The notes under the pieces were generated by a model, which saw only the letters and a program-made list of their open reading frames with translations, did no database searches and was not told the origin of the DNA. From positions 1 through 5,526 of the forward strand of contig JAIRXA010000035.1 in assembly GCA_031268525.1 (NCBI GenBank): 5,526 bases of DNA, read 5' to 3'. The translations under genes were made by a program, and so were the position numbers. The DNA comes from Coriobacteriales bacterium (GTDB taxonomy: Bacteria > Actinomycetota > Coriobacteriia > Coriobacteriales > UBA8131). Positions 1-5,526 of the stretch are shown one piece after another. Each line of letters opens with the position of its first letter. Positions within the stretch are counted from its first letter, which is position 1.

Positions 1-102
1 GTTGCCTGGACCCTGACCCTTACCTATGACTATGGCGCGGGCGTCGATACCCCGGCCGAATACAAGAGAGCATCGCGGATACTCTACCTGAAGATCGCAT
101 AG
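1..102 (+). CDS. 3' end of an unidentified protein (partial)
   Basis: An open frame enters from the left edge and ends at TAG 100-102, giving the last 33 residues of a protein. The tail starts VAWTLTLTYDYGAG and ends SRILYLKIA. It shows two short alternating hydrophobic/polar stretches that look like beta-strands (WTLTLTY and RILYLKI), separated by a charged loop. No membrane helix or sorting signal is visible. Reality of the frame is supported by its stop codon lying inside the ribosome binding site of the adaptor gene, only 9 bp before that gene's ATG, an arrangement typical of operons. I do not recognise the family. The B. subtilis yknWXYZ operon has the membrane protein YknW at this place, but this C-terminus does not look like a membrane protein. 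Function is therefore not assigned. Confidence 0.6.
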   Translation, partial: VAWTLTLTYDYGAGVDTPAEYKRASRILYLKIA

Positions 103-105
103 GAG
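101..105 (+). promoter_or_regulatory. Shine-Dalgarno of the adaptor gene, overlapping the upstream stop codon
   Basis: AGGAG at 101-105 lies 6 bases before ATG 112 and shares two bases with the TAG stop (100-102) of the preceding gene. The spacing is good, so it fixes the adaptor start. The overlap suggests that ribosomes ending the upstream gene can reinitiate here. Confidence 0.75.
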
Positions 106-111
106 CGCACC

Positions 112-1521
112 ATGCAACAAAAGAAGCACGAAGTGCAGCACGCATCGACGGAAGGCGAGCTGGCGGCGGCTGGTAGCCACGCCCTGTCTCAAGCAGAAGT
201 CGCCCAGGCGGCCTCTGAGCTCAAAGCATTCAAAGCTCTTGAGACACGCGGCTCTCGCAAGCGTCGTGTGACTCGGGTCAAGCTCATTGTGATCATTGCC
301 AGCGCACTCATCCTTGTCGTCGGTGGTTTCTTTCTGCTGAGAAATCTACTCATGCCACCCGCCGAGGTAGCCACTTCGTCCACCGAGCCTGTCGTCCGCG
401 GAACCTTCAGCGAGGTCATCGACAGCGCCGGCAGCCTGGCCGCGCGTGAGCAGGTTACGATCACATCGGAAATCGACGGTACCGTCGCAGAGGTCCGCGT
501 TAACGAGGGCGACAGCGTGACTGCCGGTCAGGTACTTTTCACGATCGACAATCCAGAACTCGACCAACAGATCGCGGTCGCTCAGCGAGGGGTGGATGGC
601 GCCTATATCAGCTACAACGGCTCCATTGCAGACCGGGATAACGCGAACGCCCAGCGCGATGCTGCCTATCAGGCCTACCTCGACGCACAGACGGCCGCCA
701 ACGCTGCGCCAACGCCCTCCGCCCCCGGTGCGGAAGACACTACCCTGGTGTCTCCCGAGCAGGCCTGGGAGGCGTATCTCGCAGCGCAGGCACAGGCAAG
801 TGGGGCGCAAACGCAGGTTAATCAGGTAGAGCTTCAGGTCAAAGATGCTGAAGCTACTCTGGCCCAGGCGAAGGAGGCAGCTTCAAAGCGCACGATCGTC
901 TCACCGATTGCCGGTCAGGTCGTTGTCAGTAATATCGAGCGCGGAGCACGACTCTCAACCCTTGCTTCGGGAGGAAAGCCTCCGATACAGATTGCCGATA
1001 TGAGCAGCATGCTGGTCAGTGTGCCGATCAATGAGATCGATATTCTCAAGCTGGAGGTCGATCAGACCGCCGAGGTCACCTTCGACGCAATAGCTGGCTA
1101 TTCTGCGACCGCTACCGTACGGACCGTTGCTACATCTCCTTCCGGTAGTGGGGATTCTTCAACAGGTGGGGGCGGTGGTGGGGGAGTGGTCTCCTATCAG
1201 GCGACCCTGCTCATAGAAGACCCCGATCCCCGCCTCAAGATCGGCATGTCGGCCAACGCAACGATACGTATCAAGACCTTTACTGATGTCTTGCTGGTGA
1301 GCGCCCTCGCTCTGCAGGAGGATGGGACTGAGAAATCGGTCACGATCCTCGAAGAGGATGGGTCGACGCGAACGGTGCCGGTTGCGGTGCTGGCGCGTAA
1401 CGAGAGGCAGATTGTGGTTGAGGGTGCTCTGAAAGAGGGGGACGAGCTGGTACTCGGCAGTGGCGCCCCCTCGGATGCGTCGACAACGACGGCTGCAGAC
1501 GCAATGGCCATCTTGGGTTGA
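112..1521 (+). CDS. MacA/YknX-like membrane-fusion adaptor (HlyD/RND-type periplasmic adaptor subunit of an ABC exporter)
   Basis: This 469-residue protein is the extracytoplasmic adaptor of the exporter encoded by the next two genes. Residues 1-56 are a hydrophilic, Ala/Glu-rich tail ending in a basic cluster (RGSRKRRVTRVK, 46-57). One membrane helix follows at about 58-77, placing the rest outside. Residues about 105-146 are the first half of a biotinyl-lipoyl domain (EIDGTVAEVRVNEGDSV), and about 261-298 the second half (TIVSPIAGQVV). Between them, 148-259 form an Ala/Gln-rich alpha-helical hairpin interrupted by a Pro-rich turn at 200-214. A beta-barrel domain spans about 299-390, with a Gly/Ser loop at 343-358 inside it. 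A membrane-proximal domain follows at about 391-450 (LLVSALALQEDG, then KEGDELVLGSG). The Ser/Thr/Ala tail looks disordered. The start is fixed by AGGAG 6 bases upstream. In this family the adaptor guides substrate released by the permease and stimulates the ATPase. Which substrate is unknown. Only the unusually long cytoplasmic tail stands out. Confidence 0.9.
   Translation: MQQKKHEVQHASTEGELAAAGSHALSQAEVAQAASELKAFKALETRGSRKRRVTRVKLIVIIASALILVVGGFFLLRNLLMPPAEVATSSTEPVVRGTFSEVIDSAGSLAAREQVTITSEIDGTVAEVRVNEGDSVTAGQVLFTIDNPELDQQIAVAQRGVDGAYISYNGSIADRDNANAQRDAAYQAYLDAQTAANAAPTPSAPGAEDTTLVSPEQAWEAYLAAQAQASGAQTQVNQVELQVKDAEATLAQAKEAASKRTIVSPIAGQVVVSNIERGARLSTLASGGKPPIQIADMSSMLVSVPINEIDILKLEVDQTAEVTFDAIAGYSATATVRTVATSPSGSGDSSTGGGGGGGVVSYQATLLIEDPDPRLKIGMSANATIRIKTFTDVLLVSALALQEDGTEKSVTILEEDGSTRTVPVAVLARNERQIVVEGALKEGDELVLGSGAPSDASTTTAADAMAILG
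1162..1189 (+). repeat. G-rich low-complexity tract encoding a seven-glycine run
   Basis: Inside the adaptor gene, seven consecutive glycine codons (residues 352-358) use mixed codons: GGT, GGG, GGC, GGT, GGT, GGG, GGA. On the DNA this gives two runs of five G (1168-1172 and 1180-1184) flanked by GG doublets. Ser/Gly-rich residues 343-350 precede it, so the protein has a flexible loop between two strands of the beta-barrel domain. Loops like this occur at this place in Gram-positive YknX-like adaptors. The mixed codons suggest selection for glycine instead of simple slippage. Confidence 0.7.
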
Positions 1522-1536
1522 TGGTGACGGACGACT

Positions 1537-2346
1537 ATGCACACAGTTATCGAAGCAAACAATATCCATCGCATCTACCAGACGAAAGCAGGGGCGACTC
1601 AGGCTTTACGCGGTGTAAGTTTCTCGGTTAAAAGCGGCGAGTTCCTTGCAATCATGGGGCCCTCGGGTTCGGGCAAATCAACGCTGATGAATATCATCGG
1701 CTGTCTGGACAAGCCAACCTATGGTAGTTATCTGCTGGAGGGCGCCGATGTTGCTGCGTACAGTGACGACGAACTTGCGGATCTGCGTGCGACTCGTATC
1801 GGCTTCGTTTTTCAGTCGTTCAACCTCCTGCCGCGCTCAAGTATCCTGCGCAATGTCATGCTGCCGCTCATCTATACCCTCTGCCCACGAAAAGAGCGTG
1901 AGAAGAGAGCCTATGCCGCTCTTCGCGCGGTCGGCCTCGACGAGGTCTTCTTTGATCGACGCAGCAATGAGATATCGGGCGGACAGATGCAGCGTGTTGC
2001 AATCGCGCGGGCACTCGTCAACAATCCGGCGCTGATACTTGCCGATGAACCCACCGGAAACCTGGATACGGCAACCGGCGACATGGTGCTCGAAACCTTT
2101 GCCACTCTGCGAGAGCAGGGCAGGACGATCGTTCTCATCACTCACGAGCCAGACGTTGCCGCCCACGCCGACCGGGTGCTCTATATCCGCGACGGCCTGA
2201 TGTACACGCAGCCCCATCCTCGCGGTGCCACGACCGAGCAGCATCCCCTTCCGCTTTCGCCTCCAGACCCAGATCCTGCGAGCCGAACAGAAGCCACCAA
2301 AGAGGCAGCAAAACTCGTGGTGCCCGTAACCGAGGAGGTGCACTGA
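1537..2346 (+). CDS. ABC transporter ATP-binding protein, LolD/MacB (YknY-like) type
   Basis: This 269-residue cytoplasmic ATPase powers the exporter. All catalytic motifs are intact: A-loop aromatic Y14, Walker A GPSGSGKST (41-49), Q-loop Q93 in VFQSFNLLP, signature ISGGQMQRVAIARAL (146-160), Walker B ALILADEP (165-172) with catalytic E171, D-loop NLD (175-177) and switch histidine H203 in ITHEPD. The LolD/MacB/FtsE-type family is indicated by the text around these motifs (NIIGCLDKPTYG, ADEPTGNLD) and by the neighbouring MacB-type permease. Family members usually end near residue 225-235. Here a Pro/charged tail of about 45 residues (225-269) follows and looks disordered. ATG 1537 is the first in-frame start after an in-frame TGA (1525-1527). 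The ribosome binding site is weak (GACGGA region), so translation may depend on coupling to the adaptor, whose stop is 15 bp upstream. The gene overlaps the permease gene by one base. Confidence 0.95.
   Translation: MHTVIEANNIHRIYQTKAGATQALRGVSFSVKSGEFLAIMGPSGSGKSTLMNIIGCLDKPTYGSYLLEGADVAAYSDDELADLRATRIGFVFQSFNLLPRSSILRNVMLPLIYTLCPRKEREKRAYAALRAVGLDEVFFDRRSNEISGGQMQRVAIARALVNNPALILADEPTGNLDTATGDMVLETFATLREQGRTIVLITHEPDVAAHADRVLYIRDGLMYTQPHPRGATTEQHPLPLSPPDPDPASRTEATKEAAKLVVPVTEEVH
2333..2340 (+). promoter_or_regulatory. Strong Shine-Dalgarno of the permease gene inside the ATPase gene
   Basis: AGGAGGTG at 2333-2340 is an almost complete anti-16S match, 5 bases before ATG 2346. It is encoded by the last codons of the ATPase (EEV of the ending TEEVH). 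With the TGATG stop/start overlap at 2344-2348 it predicts translational coupling and efficient permease synthesis. Confidence 0.8.
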
Positions 2347-3533
2347 TGGGCATACGCGACCTTCTGCGTGAGATATGGTCCTCCCTGACCGCGAACAAGG
2401 CGCGCTCGTTTTTGACGATACTCGGAATCGTCATTGGTATCGCATCGGTTATCGCCATGACCTCGCTCATTGGCGGAATGCAGGGCATGATCACCGGAGA
2501 GCTTGGAGCCGATCAGGCGCGTGTCGTACAGATATATACCTCCGAGCGGATGGATGACGATGATCTACGGGCTCTTGAGGCGGCCTTCCCGGAGATCGAG
2601 GGGGTCGCAGGCACCATCACGGGGTCTTCGAAGATCTCAAACGGCACCAAGACCGCGGACATCTCCCTGACGGGCGTCGTGGGTGACTACGCCTCTATGA
2701 ATGGATTTGAGCTTGCCTCGGGCCGTATGCTGTCGCAAAGCGATCAGGACAATGCCGCCCGCGTGCTGGTTGTCGGCAGGGGAGTTCTGCGGGATCTCTA
2801 TGGTGACGAAGATGCCCCGGTGCTTGGTGAAACGGTGCGCATGGGCGAGCGCGGCGAGCGTTACACCATCGTTGGCATCCTTGAAGGAAACGGTACCTCA
2901 ATGACTTACGGGCAGGCACTCGTGCCCGCAAAAACGCTGCAGCAACGTCTCGTCGGTGTTGCGGGTTACGACCAGGCATTCGTTCTGGCAAGCGTGGATA
3001 CCGACGTTATCACGCTTTCGGGAAACATCAAGACCTTTTTGACCCAACAGCTTCGAGCCGATGAAGAGGATGTCTATGTATACTCAATGCAAGAGATCAT
3101 GAAGCAGATCGAGACCACGATGGCGGGCTTTTCCATCATGCTTACTGCCATTGCCTCCATATCGCTGTTTGTTGGTGGCATCGGCATCATGAACATGATG
3201 CTCACCACCGTTACCGAACGCACTCGTGAGATTGGTCTGCGCAAGTCTCTGGGCGCACATACGCGTGATATCACCCGGCAGTTCCTCGCAGAATCCATCG
3301 CTTTGTGTGTCGTAGGCGGGGTGTTTGGTATCGTGTTGGGCTATCTGGGTGCGCTGGGTTTGGCGGGGATCGTGACTCTGATACAACCTGATTCGGGCTT
3401 TCTACCGGCAATCGACGCAACAGCGATCCTGGTCGCTTTTGGCGTCTGCGCCTTCATTGGTATCGTCTTTGGTTTTTACCCGGCGCGACGCGCTGCCAGA
3501 ATGGACCCTGTGGAATCCTTGCGCTATCAGTAG
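2346..3533 (+). CDS. ABC transporter permease, MacB/FtsX (YknZ-like) type
   Basis: This 395-residue membrane subunit would dimerise and pair with the ATPase encoded just before it. It has the standard MacB-type layout. A short amphipathic start (LLREIWSSLTANKARSFLT) leads into TM1 at about 21-42 (ILGIVIGIASVIAM). A large extracytoplasmic MacB_PCD domain spans about 43-258. TM2 is at about 263-287 (GGIGIMNMMLTTV), followed by the conserved cytoplasmic coupling segment ERTREIGLRKSLGA (291-304). TM3 is at about 315-340 and TM4 at about 358-379. The family's C-terminal signature PARRAARMDPVESLRYQ closes the protein at 379-395. Length is normal for split permeases of this type, and no domain is missing. 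ATG 2346 overlaps the ATPase stop (TGATG) and has a near-perfect ribosome binding site. FtsX-type permeases transmit ATPase movements to their outer domain instead of forming a central channel. The substrate cannot be deduced. MacB exports toxins and macrolides, and YknYZ protects against the SDP peptide toxin. Confidence 0.95.
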   Translation: MGIRDLLREIWSSLTANKARSFLTILGIVIGIASVIAMTSLIGGMQGMITGELGADQARVVQIYTSERMDDDDLRALEAAFPEIEGVAGTITGSSKISNGTKTADISLTGVVGDYASMNGFELASGRMLSQSDQDNAARVLVVGRGVLRDLYGDEDAPVLGETVRMGERGERYTIVGILEGNGTSMTYGQALVPAKTLQQRLVGVAGYDQAFVLASVDTDVITLSGNIKTFLTQQLRADEEDVYVYSMQEIMKQIETTMAGFSIMLTAIASISLFVGGIGIMNMMLTTVTERTREIGLRKSLGAHTRDITRQFLAESIALCVVGGVFGIVLGYLGALGLAGIVTLIQPDSGFLPAIDATAILVAFGVCAFIGIVFGFYPARRAARMDPVESLRYQ

Positions 3534-3536
3534 GAA

Positions 3537-3544
3537 GAAAGGGG
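3537..3544 (+). promoter_or_regulatory. Shine-Dalgarno deciding the start of the beta-propeller gene
   Basis: GAAAGGGG at 3537-3544 ends 8 bases before ATG 3553, and an AGGAAG precedes it at 3532-3537. It supports ATG 3553 over the far upstream in-frame TTG at 3439, which would overlap the permease gene by 95 bases. A second ATG at 3545 shares this site but is out of frame. Confidence 0.55.
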
Positions 3545-3552
3545 ATGGGGAG

Positions 3553-5511
3553 ATGGAGGAGGCTCTTTTTGACACGACTCAGGTGACGAGAAGTCCCGGG
3601 AAACTGGCGGCTCCTGGTGGCAGGGTCATGCTGGCCCTTGCCCTCATTGTGCTCAGCGGGGTATTTACGGCGTGTGCGAAACCCGCGGATCCAGTGGGGG
3701 GTGACGCTGGTGTGGTAAGAGGCAACGAGTTACGCGTCGCGACCTCCTACGATGAGCTCTACGAGGCTTTACATGAGGCCGAATACGATGCCTATGCCTA
3801 TGCTGGCGGCAGTAGTCGGGAAGTTGCTCCGATGGAAGACGCCGTCTCTGGGTCAGGTGTCTTTGCCGATTCTGCCCAGGCTCCAACCGCCAGTGCCGAT
3901 TCCGGCGCCTCTGGCATGGATTATTCCGCGACGAATGTTCAGGTGGAAGGCATCGACGAGGCCGATATCATCAAGACCGATGGTGAGAATATCTATGTTC
4001 TCGCAAACGATGAGTTGGTCATCTATGCGGCACAGGGCTCAGATACTCACGAGTTGAGCCGGACGCCCCTGACCTCCCTGGGCTACCCCAATGAGTTGTT
4101 TGTCGCCGATGACCGCGTGGCGGTCATCACGGGAAGTTACTCCTCTATCATGCCCTTCGATGGCACTGATGAACAGGCTGGCATTCTGTTGGAGCAGAGC
4201 AACACGAGTGTCATTCTCTTTGACGTCAGCGATCCTGCACAACCTCAACAGAAGACGGTCCTTGCGCAAAGCGGCAGCTATTCGGCTTCGCGCCTACAGA
4301 ACGGGGTGCTGTACCTGATCAGTGATTACTGGATAGCGAGCGAGCTTGACCCCGATGATCCTGCCACCTTCGTCCCCCTGATCGTCAGCGGCAGTGAACT
4401 CACCCGCCTTGCGCCCGATGATATCTGCATCCTCCCACAGTTCTCGGCGCCCCACTATGCCGTAGCGGCCTCCTACGACTTCGCCACGGGGGAAAAGCTC
4501 GATGCTGCCTCGGTGCTGGGAGGAGCATCGACCGTCTATATGAGCCCCGATAACCTTTACGTGACAGACAGCCAGTACACACGCGAGGAGGGCGAGCCGT
4601 ACACCGACAGCGTCTATACCGTCGTCGAGTATACGGAAAAACAGACGACCCAGATCGTCCGTCTCGCTCTGGATGATGCCGGTGGTCTTACCCTCGCCGC
4701 CCAGGCGACGCTGGACGGCAGGCTGCTCAATCAGTTTTCGCTCGATGAGTACGAGGGCAATCTGCGTCTCGCATTGACCCGCGAGGAGTATCAGTATCGC
4801 ACCTTGACCGATGAGAGCCACGATGTCGAAAGTTACCAATATATTGATCAGGAACCGGTCACCAACTCTCTGATCGTCCTCAGCCCGGAACTCACCTGGC
4901 TCGGAGGAATTGAGGGGCTGGCGGAAGACGAGCGTATTTACAGCGTGCGTTTCACCGGGCCTGTCGGCTATATGGTGACCTTTCGTCAGGTTGACCCACT
5001 GTTTTCGCTTGATCTTTCTGATCCGACACAGCCTCGTGTTCAGGGCGAGTTGAAGATCCCCGGCTTCAGCACCTATCTCCACCCCTTCAGCGAGGGGCGC
5101 CTGCTCGGCATCGGGTATAACGCGGATGAGGGCGTCATGGAAGATGTGAAGTTGAGCATGTACGATATCAGTGATCCCTATGATGTCAGTGAGCTCTTCG
5201 CCGAGAGCACGGGCCTCTCGTACAGCGACGCACTCTATGATCATCGAGCAGTGCTTGTTGACAGGGGTCAGAACCTGATTGGCTTTGGTGGCGACTGGTC
5301 CTCCAATCAGTATCTGGTCTATGGCTATGACGATGAAGCGGGATTTGTGCAGAGAGCACACCTCGAGCTCGTCACGGATGGAGATGAGTATTGGATTTCA
5401 AGCAGACGCGGCCTCTTCATTGGCGAGAATCTCTATGTCTATACCGGGACGCGGTTGGAAGTCTTTAATCTGACGAATTTTGAGAGAATTCTGACGCTTA
5501 CGATCTTCTGA
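3553..5511 (+). CDS. Predicted lipoprotein with secreted C-terminal beta-propeller domain (PF09826/COG4880 type)
   Basis: From ATG 3553 this is a 652-residue protein. Residues 1-25 are hydrophilic with R13, K16 and R24. A hydrophobic segment (VMLALALIVLSGVFTA, 25-40) then leads to C41, so it reads as a lipoprotein signal with a slightly atypical lipobox (FTA before Cys). Residues about 59-85 are Tyr/Glu-rich (YDELYEALHEAEYDAYAYA), and 87-126 form a Ser/Ala/Asp-rich linker. The propeller starts with the family hallmark TNVQVEGIDEADIIKTDG (127-144) and runs to the C-terminus. Related strand-turn motifs recur at FDVSDPAQP (223-231), LDLSDPTQP (486-494) and YDISDP (537-542). The propeller is strongly acidic and has a single cysteine (C292). 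The protein should be tethered on the outer membrane face beside the exporter. Its biochemical role is unknown: family members are described only as distantly WD40-like secreted propellers. It begins 19 bp after the permease stop, so co-expression is likely. An alternative start at ATG 3628 would leave too little charge before the hydrophobic segment. The C-terminal ILTLTIF looks like a closing strand, so the gene seems complete. Confidence 0.88.
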   Translation: MEEALFDTTQVTRSPGKLAAPGGRVMLALALIVLSGVFTACAKPADPVGGDAGVVRGNELRVATSYDELYEALHEAEYDAYAYAGGSSREVAPMEDAVSGSGVFADSAQAPTASADSGASGMDYSATNVQVEGIDEADIIKTDGENIYVLANDELVIYAAQGSDTHELSRTPLTSLGYPNELFVADDRVAVITGSYSSIMPFDGTDEQAGILLEQSNTSVILFDVSDPAQPQQKTVLAQSGSYSASRLQNGVLYLISDYWIASELDPDDPATFVPLIVSGSELTRLAPDDICILPQFSAPHYAVAASYDFATGEKLDAASVLGGASTVYMSPDNLYVTDSQYTREEGEPYTDSVYTVVEYTEKQTTQIVRLALDDAGGLTLAAQATLDGRLLNQFSLDEYEGNLRLALTREEYQYRTLTDESHDVESYQYIDQEPVTNSLIVLSPELTWLGGIEGLAEDERIYSVRFTGPVGYMVTFRQVDPLFSLDLSDPTQPRVQGELKIPGFSTYLHPFSEGRLLGIGYNADEGVMEDVKLSMYDISDPYDVSELFAESTGLSYSDALYDHRAVLVDRGQNLIGFGGDWSSNQYLVYGYDDEAGFVQRAHLELVTDGDEYWISSRRGLFIGENLYVYTGTRLEVFNLTNFERILTLTIF

Positions 5512-5526
5512 AAAGAAGAAGTGCGT

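Noticed and set aside
1165..1189. G-rich tract as a phase-variation tract or G-quadruplex
   Set aside because: Homopolymer runs are only five G long and the glycine codons are mixed. Only a weak two-layer quadruplex could form, and a flexible protein loop explains the sequence.
1159..1574. Two overlapping minus-strand open frames spanning the adaptor/ATPase junction
   Set aside because: They are antisense to the conserved adaptor C-terminus, have no recognisable domain and no convincing ribosome binding site was seen.
1521..1631. ATG overlapping the adaptor stop (TGATG), opening a frame of 36 codons
   Set aside because: It is out of frame with the ATPase and ends at TAA 1629-1631. The intact ATPase frame from ATG 1537 explains the region.
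3439..3552. Extended N-terminus of the propeller protein from TTG 3439
   Set aside because: It would overlap the permease gene by 95 bases and put about 60 non-hydrophobic residues before the signal segment. ATG 3553 has a ribosome binding site and gives a normal lipoprotein signal.
4294..5361. Long open frame of 355 codons on the minus strand
   Set aside because: It lies entirely antisense to the well-supported propeller gene. Its protein shows no recognisable domain, and GC-biased codon use in the sense gene readily produces such shadows.
5504..5519. Small inverted repeat TCTTCT-GAAA-AGAAGA over the propeller stop codon as a possible terminator
   Set aside because: The stem has only 6 mostly A-T pairs and no T-tract follows before the window ends, so it cannot be called an intrinsic terminator.

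Overview
The window looks like part of one co-directional operon from a Gram-positive-type (monoderm) bacterium with mid-to-high GC content, roughly 55-60% by eye. The ABC exporter is split into separate ATPase and permease genes, as in the YknXYZ type, instead of the fused MacB found in most Gram-negatives. The periplasmic-adaptor-like protein has a long cytoplasmic tail and no evident TolC-docking tip. The operon also carries a lipoprotein of the beta-propeller family PF09826/COG4880. My best guess is an anaerobic actinobacterium such as a Coriobacteriia member, but no marker gene here proves it.

Layout, all on the + strand: 1-102 is the 3' end of an unrecognised gene. At 112-1521 lies a MacA/YknX-like membrane-fusion adaptor. 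At 1537-2346 lies a LolD/MacB-type ABC ATPase. At 2346-3533 lies a MacB/FtsX-type permease. At 3553-5511 lies a predicted lipoprotein with a secreted C-terminal beta-propeller. The gaps are 9, 15, -1 (overlap) and 19 bp. There is no intergenic stretch long enough for an internal promoter and no convincing terminator, so all five genes are probably co-transcribed from a promoter left of the window. The mRNA may continue to the right.

The adaptor, ATPase and permease together should form a tripartite, ATP-driven mechanotransmission exporter. It would move a substrate, possibly a peptide, antibiotic or lipid-linked molecule, from the outer leaflet or membrane surface away from the cell. The substrate cannot be read from the sequence. 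The beta-propeller lipoprotein would sit on the same outer face of the membrane, which makes it a candidate accessory subunit of the exporter. That link rests on gene order only.

There are no tRNA, rRNA, CRISPR, insertion-sequence or phage features. The window is ordinary in gene content. Its least-explained elements are the propeller protein of unknown function, its link to the exporter, and the unidentified upstream gene.
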